Translations under genes and position numbers: made by a program
DNA from: Streptomyces sp. NRRL S-337
Lineage (GTDB): Bacteria > Actinomycetota > Actinomycetes > Streptomycetales > Streptomycetaceae
Reading direction: 5' to 3'
Assembly (NCBI RefSeq): GCF_000720175.1
Contig: NZ_JOIX01000027.1
Span: forward strand, 1 to 64,000
DNA: 64,000 nucleotides
Shown here: positions 17,336 through 26,725 of the stretch, one piece after another
Layout of the letters: each line of letters starts with the position of its first letter
Numbering within the stretch: position 1 is the first letter of the stretch
Notes under the pieces: generated by a model
Databases searched by the model: none
What the model was told of the DNA's origin: nothing
What the model saw: the letters and a program-made list of their open reading frames with translations, nothing else

Positions 17336-18949
17336 ATGCGGGTGGTGCGTGCACGCGCCGGCGCCCTCCTCGCGGCCGTCGCGCTGGCGGCCACGGCCTG
17401 TGGCGGCGGAAGCGCCGGCCAGGCCGGTGTGGTCAGCGCTTCCTGGGGGGATCCGCAGAACCCGCTGGAGCCGGCGAACACCAATGAGGTCCAGGGCGGG
17501 AAGGTCCTGGAAATGCTGTTCCGGGGGCTCAAGCGCTACAACCCGACGACCGGCGCGGCGGAGAACGTGCTCGCGGAGCGGATCGAGACGGCGGATTCGC
17601 AGAACTTCACGGTGACCCTGAAACCGGGCTGGACCTTCAGCAACGGGGAGAAGGTCACCGCCAAGTCCTTTGTCGACGCCTGGAATTACGGCGCGTTCAT
17701 CGGCAACAGGCAGAAGAACGCGCCGTTCTTCCAGTACATCGACGGCTTCGACCGGGTGCACCCGGAGAACGGGAAGCCCACCGCCCGGACGCTGTCCGGG
17801 CTGGTGGTCAAGGACGACAAGACCTTCACCGTCCGGCTGAACCAGAAATTCTCCAGCTGGCCGGACACCCTTGGCTATTCCGCGTTCATGCCGCTGCCCC
17901 GGGCGTTCTTCAGCGACCACGACGGCTGGCTGCAAAAACCGGTGGGGAACGGGCCGTATCTGGTGGACTCCTACGAGAAGGGGTCCGTGCTGCGGATGCG
18001 GAAATGGCAGAAGTACCCGGGCAGTGATCCGGCGCGCAACGGGGGGATCGATCTCCGGGTCTACACGGACAACAACACCGCCTATACGGATCTGCAGGCG
18101 GGGAATCTGGACCTGGTGGACGATGTGCCGGCCGCGCAGCTGCGGCATGTGAAATCGGACCTGGGTGGCCGCTATATCAACCAGCCGGCCGGGATCATTC
18201 AGACGCTCACCTTTCCGATGTACCGGAAGGAATGGTCGCGGCCGGGATCGGACAAGGTCCGGCGGGGATTGTCGATGGCCATCGACCGGAAGCAGATCAC
18301 CAAGGAGATCTTCGAGAACACCCGCACCCCGGCGACCGACTGGACCTCGCCCGTGCTGGGCGCGGACGGCGGCTACCGGGCCGGGCTGTGCGGTGCGGCC
18401 TGCGAGTTCGACCCGGTGAAGGCGCGGCAGCTGATCAAGGAGGGCGGGGGGCTGCCGGGCGGCCGGATGACCCTCGCGTACAACGCGGACACCGGGTCGC
18501 ACAAGGACTGGATCGACGCGATCTGCAACAGCATCAACCGTTCACTGGGCAACGACCGGGCCTGTGTGGGCGATCCGGTCGGGACGTTCGCCGACTTCCG
18601 GAACAAGATTTCGGCACAGGCGATGAACGGGCCGTTCCGGGCCGGCTGGCAGATGGACTACCCGCTGATCCAGAACTTCCTGCAGCCGCTGTACTACACC
18701 AACGGCTCCGCGAACGACGGAAAGTTCAGCGACAAGCGGTTCGACAAGCTGGTGAACGAGGCGAACGCCGCGACGGACCGGGCGAAGGCCGTGGCGACCT
18801 TCCAGGACGCGGAGAAGATCCTCGCGCAGCAGATGCCGGCGATCCCGCTGTGGTACCAGAACGGCAGCGGCGGCTATTCGGAACGGATCAGCCATGTCTC
18901 GCTGAATCCGTTCAGCGTGCCGGTCTACAACGCCATCACGGTCAACTGA
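17336..18949 (+). CDS. oligopeptide-binding lipoprotein of ABC importer
   Basis: This 537-aa family 5 solute-binding protein carries peptides to the permeases encoded next to it. The signal peptide MRVVRARAGALLAAVALAATAC ends in a lipobox (ATAC) followed by GGG. The mature protein shows the OppA hallmarks WTFSNGEKVTAKSFVDAW and VGNGPYLVDSYEKGS, and ends in a typical SHVSLNPFSVPVYNAI. ATG 17336 follows GAGGAGG. The next gene starts 24 bp downstream, and together they form a five-gene operon (binding protein, two permeases, two ATPases). Peptide specificity cannot be read from sequence. Confidence 0.92.
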   Translation: MRVVRARAGALLAAVALAATACGGGSAGQAGVVSASWGDPQNPLEPANTNEVQGGKVLEMLFRGLKRYNPTTGAAENVLAERIETADSQNFTVTLKPGWTFSNGEKVTAKSFVDAWNYGAFIGNRQKNAPFFQYIDGFDRVHPENGKPTARTLSGLVVKDDKTFTVRLNQKFSSWPDTLGYSAFMPLPRAFFSDHDGWLQKPVGNGPYLVDSYEKGSVLRMRKWQKYPGSDPARNGGIDLRVYTDNNTAYTDLQAGNLDLVDDVPAAQLRHVKSDLGGRYINQPAGIIQTLTFPMYRKEWSRPGSDKVRRGLSMAIDRKQITKEIFENTRTPATDWTSPVLGADGGYRAGLCGAACEFDPVKARQLIKEGGGLPGGRMTLAYNADTGSHKDWIDAICNSINRSLGNDRACVGDPVGTFADFRNKISAQAMNGPFRAGWQMDYPLIQNFLQPLYYTNGSANDGKFSDKRFDKLVNEANAATDRAKAVATFQDAEKILAQQMPAIPLWYQNGSGGYSERISHVSLNPFSVPVYNAITVN

Positions 18950-18973
18950 CAGGACGAGAGAGGCGGGGCGCGC

Positions 18974-19897
18974 ATGGGACGTTATGTGGTCCGGCGGCTG
19001 CTGCAGATGATCCCGGTGTTCATCGGCAGCACCTTCCTCATCTTCTTCATGGTGTACGCCCTGGGCGACCCGGTCGCGGCGATGTTCGGCGACCGGGCGC
19101 CGGACCCCGCCACCGCCGCGCAGATCCGCCGCGACCTCTATCTCGACCAGCCACTGGGAAAGCAGTACCTGCACTACATGGGCCAGATCTTCCAGGGGAA
19201 TTTCGGCACCGCGTTCAACGGGCAGTCGGTCACCGAACTCATGGCGTCCGCCTTTCCCGTGACGCTCCGGCTGACCCTGATCGCCATCGTGCTGGAAATG
19301 CTCGTGGGCATCACGCTGGGGGTGTTCAGCGGGCTGCGGCGCGGCCGGGGCATCGACACCAGCGTGCTGCTGCTGTCGCTGGTCGTGGTGTCCGTCCCGA
19401 CGTTCGTCAGCGGCTATCTGCTGCAGTTCGTGTTCGGCGTGCGCTGGGCCTGGGCGGCGCCGTCCGTATCCCCGGAGGCACCGCTGAACGAACTGCTGCT
19501 GCCCGGACTGGTGCTGGCCCTGGTCTCGCTCGCCTACGTGACCCGGCTGACCCGTACCTCCATCGCCGAGAACGTCCGCGCCGACTACGTCCGCACCGCG
19601 CTCGCCAAGGGCCTGCCCCGGCACCGCGTCATCACCCGCCACCTGCTGCGCAATTCGCTGATCCCGGTCGTCACCTTCATCGGCACCGACATCGGCGCCC
19701 TGATGGGCGGCGCGATCGTCACCGAGCGGATCTTCAACATCCACGGCGTCGGATTCCAGCTCTACCAGGGCATCCTGCGGCAGAACTCGCCGACCGTGGT
19801 GGGCTTCGTGACGATCCTGGTCCTGGTCTTCCTGCTCGCCAACCTCCTCGTCGACCTGCTGTACGCCGTCCTCGACCCGAGGATCCGCTATGCCTGA
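18974..19897 (+). CDS. peptide ABC transporter permease, DppB/OppB type
   Basis: This 307-aa inner-membrane subunit has six helices. It begins MGRYVVRRLLQMIPVFIG, the typical OppB start, followed by a periplasmic loop. The EAA-like contact loop for the ATPases is TSIAENVRADYVRTALAKGLPRHRV, and the end is DLLYAVLDPRIRYA. The stop overlaps the next start by 8 nt (ATG 19890), so expression is coupled. Confidence 0.94.
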   Translation: MGRYVVRRLLQMIPVFIGSTFLIFFMVYALGDPVAAMFGDRAPDPATAAQIRRDLYLDQPLGKQYLHYMGQIFQGNFGTAFNGQSVTELMASAFPVTLRLTLIAIVLEMLVGITLGVFSGLRRGRGIDTSVLLLSLVVVSVPTFVSGYLLQFVFGVRWAWAAPSVSPEAPLNELLLPGLVLALVSLAYVTRLTRTSIAENVRADYVRTALAKGLPRHRVITRHLLRNSLIPVVTFIGTDIGALMGGAIVTERIFNIHGVGFQLYQGILRQNSPTVVGFVTILVLVFLLANLLVDLLYAVLDPRIRYA

Positions 19898-20879
19898 GTC
19901 CTACGTCCCCAAGGAAGCCATCGGCCACGGCGACGGCGGTACCGCCGCGCTGGCCATCGGCGAGGCGGAGTCGCTGGAGCGCCGGCCGTCCGCCGCACCG
20001 CCGTCCGCCGGCCCGCCCGGCGCCCCCGTCGGTAAACCCCGCAGCCTGTGGAGCGACGCCTGGCACGATCTGCGCCGCAACCCGGTCTTCGTGCTCTCCG
20101 CGCTGGTCATCGTCTTCCTGGTGGTCATCGCGATCTGGCCGCAGCTGATCGCCACCGGCAACCCGTACCGCGCCGACCTCGCCAAGGCGCAGCAGGGCTC
20201 CCAGCCCGGCCACCCGTTCGGCTTCGACACCCAGGGCCGGGACGTCTACACCCGGGTGGTCTACGGCGCCCGGGCCTCCATCACCGTCGGCGTCTGCGCC
20301 ACCACCGGCGCGGCGCTGCTCGGCAGCCTGCTCGGCGGGCTGGCCGGGTTCTTCGGCGGCTGGGGCGACACCCTGCTCTCCCGGCTCGCCGACATCTTCT
20401 TCGGCATCCCGGTGATCCTCGGCGGACTGGTCTTCCTCTCCGTCGTCACCAGCACCACCGTTTGGCCGGTGGTCGGCTTCATCGTGCTGCTCGGCTGGCC
20501 GCAGGTCTCCCGGATCGCCCGCGGCTCGGTCGTCACCGCGAAGCAGAACGATTACGTACAGGCCGCGCGGGCGCTGGGTGCCGGCAACGGGCGGCTGCTG
20601 CTGCGGCACATCGCGCCCAACGCGGTGGCGCCGGTCATCGTCGTCGCCACCATCGCGCTCGGTACGTACATCGCGCTGGAGGCGACGCTGTCCTACCTGG
20701 GCGCGGGCCTGAAGCCGCCGACCGTCTCCTGGGGCATCGACATCTCCACGGCCTCCACCTACATCCGCAGCGCCCCGCACATGCTGCTGTGGCCCGCCGG
20801 CGCGCTGAGCATCACCGTCCTGGCCTTCATCATGCTCGGCGACGCGGTCCGCGACGCCCTCGACCCCAAGCTGCGCTGA
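19890..20879 (+). CDS. peptide ABC transporter permease, DppC/OppC type
   Basis: This 329-aa partner permease has a long cytoplasmic N-terminal tail rich in Ala and Pro, then a first helix near 70 (PVFVLSALVIVFLVVIAIW). The family motif HPFGFDTQGRDVYTRVVYGAR follows. The ATPase contact loop is RGSVVTAKQNDYVQAARALGA, and the protein ends AVRDALDPKLR. It overlaps the previous gene by 8 nt, and the next gene starts 11 nt after its stop with GAGGAG overlapping the stop codon. Confidence 0.94.
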   Translation: MPESYVPKEAIGHGDGGTAALAIGEAESLERRPSAAPPSAGPPGAPVGKPRSLWSDAWHDLRRNPVFVLSALVIVFLVVIAIWPQLIATGNPYRADLAKAQQGSQPGHPFGFDTQGRDVYTRVVYGARASITVGVCATTGAALLGSLLGGLAGFFGGWGDTLLSRLADIFFGIPVILGGLVFLSVVTSTTVWPVVGFIVLLGWPQVSRIARGSVVTAKQNDYVQAARALGAGNGRLLLRHIAPNAVAPVIVVATIALGTYIALEATLSYLGAGLKPPTVSWGIDISTASTYIRSAPHMLLWPAGALSITVLAFIMLGDAVRDALDPKLR

Positions 20880-20890
20880 GGAGACGGCAG

Positions 20891-21910
20891 ATGACGAACG
20901 ACGGGCGGAACGGGGAGGGCGGCGGGACGGCCCTGCTGGACGTACGGGACCTGAAGGTGGAGTTCCGGACCCGGGACGGGGTGGCGCACGCGGTCAACGG
21001 CGTCAGCTACCGCGTGGCGCCGGGGGAGACCCTGGCGGTGCTCGGCGAGTCCGGCTCCGGCAAGTCCGTCACCGCCCAGGCCGTGATGGGCATCCTCGAC
21101 TCCCCGCCCGGCCGGGTGACCGGCGGCCAGGTGCTCTTCCACGGCCGCGACCTGCTGACCCTGCGCAGGGAGGAGCGGCGCCGGATCCGCGGCGCCAAGA
21201 TGGCGATGATCTTCCAGGACGCGCTGTCCGCGCTGAACCCGGTCCTCAGCGTCGGGGCCCAGCTCGCCGAGATGTTCAAGGTCCACGAGGGCACCTCCCG
21301 CAAGGAGGCCCGCGGCCGGGCCGTGGAGCTGATGGAGCGGGTCGGCATCCCCGCCGCCCGGCAGCGGGTGGGCGACTACCCGCACCAGTTCTCCGGCGGG
21401 ATGCGCCAGCGCATCATGATCGCCATGGCGCTGGCCCTCGGCCCCGACCTGATCATCGCCGACGAGCCGACCACCGCACTCGACGTCACCGTCCAGGCCC
21501 AGGTGATGGACCTGCTCGCCGAGCTGCAGCGCGAGCTCACCATGGGACTGATCCTGATCACCCACGACCTCGGGGTGGTCGCGGACGTCGCCGACACCAT
21601 CGCGGTGATGTACGCGGGCCGGATCGTCGAGACCGCGCCCGTCCACGCCCTCTACCGCGTGCCCGCCCACCCGTACACCCGCGGACTGCTGGAGTCCATC
21701 CCGCGGCTGGATCACAAGGGCCGCCGGCTGCACGCCATCAAGGGACTGCCGCCCAGCCTGACCGCCATCCCACCGGGCTGCCCCTTCCACCCGCGCTGCC
21801 CGCTGGCCCAGGACGTCTGCCGCACCGACCCGCCGCCGCTGTACGAGGCCGGCCCCGGCCGGGCCAGCGCCTGCCACTTCTGGAAGGAGACCCTCGATGG
21901 CGCCCGGTGA
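20891..21910 (+). CDS. peptide ABC transporter ATPase, DppD/OppD type
   Basis: This 339-aa ATPase has Walker [10 protein letters not shown]-loop [12 protein letters not shown], signature FSGGMRQR, Walker [13 protein letters not shown] and switch His in LITHDLGVV. The C-terminal oligopeptide domain contains the cysteines that bind an Fe-S cluster in some homologues ([14 protein letters not shown]). ATG 20891 is preceded by GAGGAG. Its end overlaps the start of the next ATPase by 14 nt. Confidence 0.94.
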   Translation: MTNDGRNGEGGGTALLDVRDLKVEFRTRDGVAHAVNGVSYRVAPGETLAVLGESGSGKSVTAQAVMGILDSPPGRVTGGQVLFHGRDLLTLRREERRRIRGAKMAMIFQDALSALNPVLSVGAQLAEMFKVHEGTSRKEARGRAVELMERVGIPAARQRVGDYPHQFSGGMRQRIMIAMALALGPDLIIADEPTTALDVTVQAQVMDLLAELQRELTMGLILITHDLGVVADVADTIAVMYAGRIVETAPVHALYRVPAHPYTRGLLESIPRLDHKGRRLHAIKGLPPSLTAIPPGCPFHPRCPLAQDVCRTDPPPLYEAGPGRASACHFWKETLDGAR

Positions 21911-22931
21911 ACCCCTCCTCGAAGTGCGCGACCTGGTCAAGCACTTCCCGCTCACCCAGGGCGTGCTCTTCCGGAAGCAGATCGGTGCGGTCAAGGCCGT
22001 CGACGGGGTCTCCTTCGAGCTCCGGAAGGGCGAAACGCTCGGCGTGGTCGGCGAATCGGGGTGCGGGAAGTCCACCCTCGCCCGGCTGCTGGTCGGCCTG
22101 GAACGCCCGACGTCCGGTCAGATCCGGTACCGGGGCGAGGACATCACCGCACTCTCGGGCCGCGCCCTCACCGCCGTGCGCCGCAACATCCAGATGGTCT
22201 TCCAGGACCCCTATACCTCCCTCAACCCCCGGATGACGGTCGGCGACATCATCGGCGAACCGTACGAGATCCACCCGGAGGCCGCCCCCAAGGGGGACCG
22301 CCGCCGCCGGGTCCAGGAACTCCTCGACGTCGTCGGCCTCAACCCGGAGTTCGTCAACCGGTACCCGCACCAGTTCTCCGGCGGCCAGCGCCAGCGCATC
22401 GGCATCGCCCGCGGTCTGGCGCTGCGCCCGGAGATCATCGTCGCCGACGAACCGGTCTCCGCGCTGGACGTCTCCGTGCAGGCCCAAGTAGTCAACCTGC
22501 TGGAGCAGTTGCAGGACGAGTTCGACCTCTCCTACGTCTTCATCGCGCACGACCTGTCCGTCGTCCGGCACATCTCCGACCGGATCGCGGTGATGTACCT
22601 GGGCCGGATCGCCGAGACCGGCACCGACGAGCAGATCTACGACCACCCCACCCACCCCTACACCCAGGCCCTGCTCTCCGCCGTCCCCGTCCCCGACCCG
22701 GAGGCCCGCGTCCACCGCGACCGCATCCTGCTCAGCGGGGACGTCCCCTCACCGGCCGACCCGCCGTCCGGCTGCCCCTTCCGCACCCGCTGCTGGAAGG
22801 CCCGCCCGCTGTGCGCCGAGGTCGTCCCGCCGCTCGACGTCCCGCCGGCATTCCGGGAGTCGACCGGACCCGCCCACCACGCGTCGGCCTGCCACTTCGC
22901 GGAGGAGCGGCACGTCGTGCCGAGCGAGTAG
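21897..22931 (+). CDS. peptide ABC transporter ATPase, DppF/OppF type
   Basis: This 344-aa second ATPase has Walker [11 protein letters not shown]-loop [12 protein letters not shown], signature FSGGQRQR, Walker [13 protein letters not shown] and FIAHDLSVV. The C-terminal Cys-rich region reads [14 protein letters not shown]. It pairs with the preceding OppD-like subunit. It is the last gene of the operon; the convergent MerR-type gene ends only 8 bp away, so the two transcripts must terminate against each other. Confidence 0.94.
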   Translation: MAPGEPLLEVRDLVKHFPLTQGVLFRKQIGAVKAVDGVSFELRKGETLGVVGESGCGKSTLARLLVGLERPTSGQIRYRGEDITALSGRALTAVRRNIQMVFQDPYTSLNPRMTVGDIIGEPYEIHPEAAPKGDRRRRVQELLDVVGLNPEFVNRYPHQFSGGQRQRIGIARGLALRPEIIVADEPVSALDVSVQAQVVNLLEQLQDEFDLSYVFIAHDLSVVRHISDRIAVMYLGRIAETGTDEQIYDHPTHPYTQALLSAVPVPDPEARVHRDRILLSGDVPSPADPPSGCPFRTRCWKARPLCAEVVPPLDVPPAFRESTGPAHHASACHFAEERHVVPSE

Positions 22932-22939
22932 CCGGTGCC

Positions 22940-23308
22940 TCAGGCCCGGACGCCGCCGCGCACGACCGCGAGGTACGTGCCGATGGCGTCGCGGTTGCGG
23001 CGCAGGGTCTCGATGCGTTCGGTGATCCGGTCGCGCTCGTGCTCCAGGGTGGCGAGCATCTCCGGGGTGGCGTCCGGGAAGTGGATCGCCCGGGGCCCGT
23101 CCAGGCAGGGCAGGATCTGCCGGATGATCCGGGTCGGCAGCCCGGCGTCCAGCAGGCCCCGGATCTGCAGCACCCGGTCGACGGTCGGCTCGTCGTAGGC
23201 GCGGTAGCCGTTGGCGCAGCGGTCGGAGACGATCAGCCCCTGCTCCTCGTAATACCGCAACAGCCGCCGGGGCGTGCCCGTACGCTCCGCCAGCTCCCCG
23301 ATCCGCAT
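22940..23308 (-). CDS. MerR-family transcriptional regulator
   Basis: This 122-aa protein has an N-terminal winged helix-turn-helix (MRIGELAERTGTPRRLLRYYEEQGLI), the typical MerR signature, followed by a dimerisation coiled coil (MLATLEHERDRITERIETLRRN). The C-terminus is short with no cysteine pair for metal sensing, so a small-molecule sensor is likelier. ATG 23308 is preferred over GTG 23314 because AGGAGGT lies 8 nt before it but only 2 nt before the GTG. It follows the terminator of the bldK operon on the same strand and lies between the two peptide importers, which makes either a possible target. Confidence 0.88.
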   Translation of the reverse strand: MRIGELAERTGTPRRLLRYYEEQGLIVSDRCANGYRAYDEPTVDRVLQIRGLLDAGLPTRIIRQILPCLDGPRAIHFPDATPEMLATLEHERDRITERIETLRRNRDAIGTYLAVVRGGVRA

Positions 23309-23335
23309 CGGCACCCACCTCCTGTGGAAACGACA

Positions 23336-23374
23336 GCGCCGCCGCGGCGGGGATCATTCCCGCCACGGCGGCGC
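23336..23374 (-). terminator. terminator of the bldK operon
   Basis: Stem of 9 plus 6 bp interrupted by one C:A mismatch (GCGCCGCCG-C-GGCGGG pairing with CCCGCC-A-CGGCGGCGC), with a 7-nt loop. It begins 18 bp after the last operon stop and ends just before the MerR ribosome binding site. Confidence 0.75.
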
Positions 23375-23392
23375 CGGGCCGTCGCGTCCGCG

Positions 23393-24526
23393 TTACTCGG
23401 TGGACTCCGACTCCGCCGCGGCCTCCTCGATGGCCGCCAGCGCCGGGTCCAGGATGATGTCCTCCTCGCGGGCCGCGGTCGTCGGCTCCTCGGGGAAGTG
23501 GCAGGCCGTCAGGTGGCCCTCCGCGTTGCCGCCGAGCTGGATCAGCGGCGGCTCCTCGGTCGCGCACTTCTCCTGCGCCTTCCAGCAGCGGGTGCGGAAG
23601 CGGCAGCCCGAGGGCGGGTTGACCGGCGAGGGCACGTCACCGGCGAGGCGGATGCGCTCGCGCTCCTCCTCCTCGCTCTCCACGAACTTGGCCTCGGGCA
23701 CGGCCGAGAGCAGCGCGTGGGTGTACGGGTGGCGCGGCCGGTGGTAGATCTCGTCGCGGCTGCCCACCTCGACGATCTTGCCGAGGTACATCACCGCGAC
23801 CCGCTCGCTGAAGTGCCGCACGATCGCCAGGTCGTGAGCGATGAACAGGAACGCGATGCCCAGCTCGCGCTGGAGGTCCTGGAGCAGGTTGACGACCTGC
23901 GCCTGGATGGACACGTCGAGCGCGGAGACCGGCTCGTCGGCGACGATCAGCTTCGGCTGCAGGGCGAGCGCCCGGGCGACGCCGATGCGCTGCCGCTGGC
24001 CGCCGGAGAACTCGTGCGGGAAGCGGTTGTAGTGCTCGGGGTTCAGGCCCACGGTCTCCAGGAGTTCGCGGATCCGCTTCTCCCGGCCACCGGGCGGGTT
24101 GATCCCGTTGATCTCCATCGGGCCGCCGATGATCGTGCCGACCGTCTGCCGCGGGTTGAGCGAGGCGTACGGGTCCTGGAAGATCATCTGGATCTCGGAG
24201 CGGATCGGCGCCAGGTCCTTGCGGCCGGCATGGGTGATGTCCTGGCCCTGGTACGTGATCTTGCCGGAGGTCGGCTCCATCAGCCGGGTGAGCAGCCGTC
24301 CGGTGGTGGACTTGCCGCAGCCGGACTCGCCGACCAGGCCGAAGCTCTCCCCGGCGTGCACGGTCAGGTCGACGCCGTCGACGGCCTGCACCGCGCCGAC
24401 CCGCCGCTTGAACGGAAAGCCGCCGTAGATCGGGAAGTGCTTGGTCAGGCCCTCGGCGGTGAGCAGCGGCTCGCCCTGCACGGGCGCGGCGCCACGGGGC
24501 GCCGGGAGGGTGGCGTTGTCGGTCAT
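23393..24526 (-). CDS. bldKE: BldK-type peptide importer ATPase (BldKE)
   Basis: This 377-aa OppF-like ATPase has Walker [11 protein letters not shown]-loop MIFQDPYASLNP, signature FSGGQRQR, Walker [13 protein letters not shown] and FIAHDLAIV. The C-terminus has the Cys motif [14 protein letters not shown] and an extended acidic tail (ALAAIEEAAAESESTE). It is the last of five genes, 12 bp after bldKD. The operon order permease, binding protein, permease, ATPase, ATPase is that of bldKA-E in S. coelicolor, where the importer is needed for aerial growth. Identity is inferred from this order and from the genus. Confidence 0.85.
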   Translation of the reverse strand: MTDNATLPAPRGAAPVQGEPLLTAEGLTKHFPIYGGFPFKRRVGAVQAVDGVDLTVHAGESFGLVGESGCGKSTTGRLLTRLMEPTSGKITYQGQDITHAGRKDLAPIRSEIQMIFQDPYASLNPRQTVGTIIGGPMEINGINPPGGREKRIRELLETVGLNPEHYNRFPHEFSGGQRQRIGVARALALQPKLIVADEPVSALDVSIQAQVVNLLQDLQRELGIAFLFIAHDLAIVRHFSERVAVMYLGKIVEVGSRDEIYHRPRHPYTHALLSAVPEAKFVESEEEERERIRLAGDVPSPVNPPSGCRFRTRCWKAQEKCATEEPPLIQLGGNAEGHLTACHFPEEPTTAAREEDIILDPALAAIEEAAAESESTE

Positions 24527-24538
24527 GGTGGTCGCTCC

Positions 24539-25600
24539 CTAGCCCAGCCGGGGCTTGATCTGCTCGATGAAGACGGTCTGCTTCTGCTCGGCGGTCAGAT
24601 GGCACGCGGCGGCGCGGCCCGGTGCCAGCGGCGGCCGCTCGTCGGTGCAACGGCTGCCGCCGACCTCGCCGGTGAAGCCGCAGCGCGGGTGGAACCGGCA
24701 GCCGGACGGCGGGTTCAGCAGGCTCGGCGGGGAGCCCGGGATCGGGTGCAGCGCCTCGGTGACGTCCGAGGAGAGCCGCGGCATCGAGCTGAGCAGGCCC
24801 CAGGTGTACGGGTGCCGCGGCTGGGTGAGGATCTCCTTGACGGAACCCCGCTCGACCGCCCGGCCCGCGTACATCACCAGCAGCTTGTCCGCCGTGTTGG
24901 CGACCACGCCGAGGTCGTGGGTGATCAGGATGATCGCGGAGCCGAACTCCTGCTGGAGGTCCTTGAGCAGGTCGAGGATCTGCGCCTGGACGGTGACGTC
25001 GAGGGCGGTGGTCGGCTCGTCGGCGATCAGCAGCTGCGGGTTGCAGACCAGCGCCATGGCGATCATGGCGCGCTGGCGCATACCGCCGGAGAACTGGTGC
25101 GGGTAGTCGTCCACCCGCAGGTTGGGCTGCGGGATGCCGACCTTGGTCAGCATCTCGATGGCGCGCTGCCGGCCCTCGCGCTTGCTGGCGCCGGTGTGCT
25201 TCATGAACGGCTCGGCGATCTGCCGGCCGACCGTGTAGTACGGCGACAGCGCGGTCAGCGCGTCCTGGAAGATCATCGCCATCTTGTTGCCGCGGAGCTT
25301 CTCCAGGGTCTTCTCCTTGGCCCCGGTGAGCTCCTGGCCGTCCAGGTGGATCTCGCCGCCGATCTCGGTGGCCTTGGGGTTGTGCAGACCCAGGATCGCC
25401 AGGTTGGTCACCGACTTGCCGGAGCCCGATTCGCCGACGATGCCGAGCGTTTCGCCGCGTTCCAGATCGAAGGAGAGACCGTCGACCGCCTTGACGATGC
25501 CGTCCTCGGTGGAGAACCGCACGTGCAGGTCACGAACGGACAGGAAGGGGTCGGACCCGGCCGGCACGGTGGTGCCTTCGGTCTTGGTGAGTGTGGTCAC
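24539..25600 (-). CDS. bldKD: BldK-type peptide importer ATPase (BldKD)
   Basis: This 353-aa OppD-like ATPase has Walker [10 protein letters not shown]-loop [12 protein letters not shown], signature FSGGMRQR, Walker [13 protein letters not shown] and LITHDLGVV. The C-terminal region has [18 protein letters not shown]. It lies between bldKC (11 bp) and bldKE (12 bp), so the three form a tight block. It pairs with BldKE to drive peptide uptake. Confidence 0.87.
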   Translation of the reverse strand: MTTLTKTEGTTVPAGSDPFLSVRDLHVRFSTEDGIVKAVDGLSFDLERGETLGIVGESGSGKSVTNLAILGLHNPKATEIGGEIHLDGQELTGAKEKTLEKLRGNKMAMIFQDALTALSPYYTVGRQIAEPFMKHTGASKREGRQRAIEMLTKVGIPQPNLRVDDYPHQFSGGMRQRAMIAMALVCNPQLLIADEPTTALDVTVQAQILDLLKDLQQEFGSAIILITHDLGVVANTADKLLVMYAGRAVERGSVKEILTQPRHPYTWGLLSSMPRLSSDVTEALHPIPGSPPSLLNPPSGCRFHPRCGFTGEVGGSRCTDERPPLAPGRAAACHLTAEQKQTVFIEQIKPRLG

Positions 25601-25611
25601 TTCAGGCTCTC

Positions 25612-26583
25612 CTAGGACAGGCGCACGCGCGGGTCGATGAAGGCGTACGTCGCATCCACGATGATGTTGAACACCAGGATCAGGGCGGCGCTGAAGACCA
25701 GCACGCCCAGGACCATGGGCAGATCAAGGGTGATGACGGAGTCGATCGCGAGCCGTCCGACACCGGCCAGCTGGAAGGTGAACTCGGTGATCATCGCGCC
25801 GCCGAACAGCGAGCTGAGGTCCATGCCGAGGATGGTCACGATCGGGATCAGCGAACCGCGCCAGGCGTAGCGCAGGAAGACGTAACTGCTGGACATGCCC
25901 TTGGCCTTGGCCGTCCGGACGTGTTCCTCCTGCAGCTGCTCGATCATCGTCGAGCGGGACATACGGGTGTACTGCGCCGTGAAGATCGTCGCCATCACGA
26001 TCCAGGGGATCAGCAGGCCCATGAACCAGCCGGCCGGGTCCGAGGTGAAGTCCACGTACTTGGGCGAGTCCATCAGGCCGCTGTAGACGAACAGACCGAG
26101 CGCGATCGGGCCGAGGATGTAGATCTGCGCCGAGCTCAGCACCATCGAGATGGAGGTGAGCACCTTGTCGAGCATCGAACCGCGCTTGTAGGCGGCGAGC
26201 AGGCCGGTGGCCAGACCGACGGTCAGGAACACCGCGGCGCCGCCGATGGCCAGCGAGGCGGTCGTGGGGAGCCGGTCGATCAGCGTGGACCAGACGTCCT
26301 GCTTGGTGGCGAAGGAGTAGCCGAAGCAGGGGGCGCTGCAGTGGCCGATGGAGTAGTCCCGGCCGGCGAAGATGCCGACCAGCCAGTCCCAGTACTGGGT
26401 GGTCAGCGGCTTGTCGAGGCCGAGGTTCTGGTGGATCAGCGCGATGTTGTCCGCGGTGCAGTTCTTGCCGCAGGACATCGCCGCCGGGTCACCGGCACCG
26501 AAGAACACGAAGAAGGTGAAGGCACTGAGCAGGAGAAGGATGACAACAGCGCCGAACGTCCGGCGAAATAGGAATTGAAGCAT
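25612..26583 (-). CDS. bldKC: BldK-type peptide importer permease (BldKC)
   Basis: This 323-aa OppB-like permease begins MLQFLFRRTFGAVVILLLLSAF. Its large external loop has three cysteines (CGKNC, HCSAPCFGY), unusual in the family. The ATPase contact loop is MIEQLQEEHVRTAKAKGMSSS, and it ends DATYAFIDPRVRLS. It is separated from bldKB by a 142-bp gap that contains a long hairpin, unlike the tight spacing downstream. Confidence 0.87.
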   Translation of the reverse strand: MLQFLFRRTFGAVVILLLLSAFTFFVFFGAGDPAAMSCGKNCTADNIALIHQNLGLDKPLTTQYWDWLVGIFAGRDYSIGHCSAPCFGYSFATKQDVWSTLIDRLPTTASLAIGGAAVFLTVGLATGLLAAYKRGSMLDKVLTSISMVLSSAQIYILGPIALGLFVYSGLMDSPKYVDFTSDPAGWFMGLLIPWIVMATIFTAQYTRMSRSTMIEQLQEEHVRTAKAKGMSSSYVFLRYAWRGSLIPIVTILGMDLSSLFGGAMITEFTFQLAGVGRLAIDSVITLDLPMVLGVLVFSAALILVFNIIVDATYAFIDPRVRLS

Positions 26584-26634
26584 GGCAGTTCGCTGCTCTC
26601 AGGACGGCGGCGGCAGTGGGCGTGAGGGGTGGCG

Positions 26635-26694
26635 GACGAAGGCCCCGGAGAGCGCGCGTTCCGCCGTGTGCGCGCTCTCCGGAGTGCCTTCGTC
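26635..26694 (-). promoter_or_regulatory. long intercistronic hairpin between bldKB and bldKC
   Basis: Outer stem GACGAAGGC (26635-26643) pairs with GCCTTCGTC (26686-26694). Inner stem CCGGAGAGCGCGC (26645-26657) pairs with GCGCGCTCTCCGG (26670-26682). The loop is 12 nt, with a small asymmetric bulge between stems. Such structures after binding-protein genes commonly stabilise the upstream message or partly terminate, giving more binding protein than permease. Confidence 0.8.
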
Positions 26695-26725
26695 AGGCGA
26701 TTGCCTTACGGGGCAACCGCTCGGG

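Noticed and set aside
22061..25615. 1184-codon open frame on the plus strand
   Set aside because: It runs through the second OppF gene in another frame, then the MerR gene and bldKE/D antisense. Each of those has clear family motifs, so this is a shadow frame.
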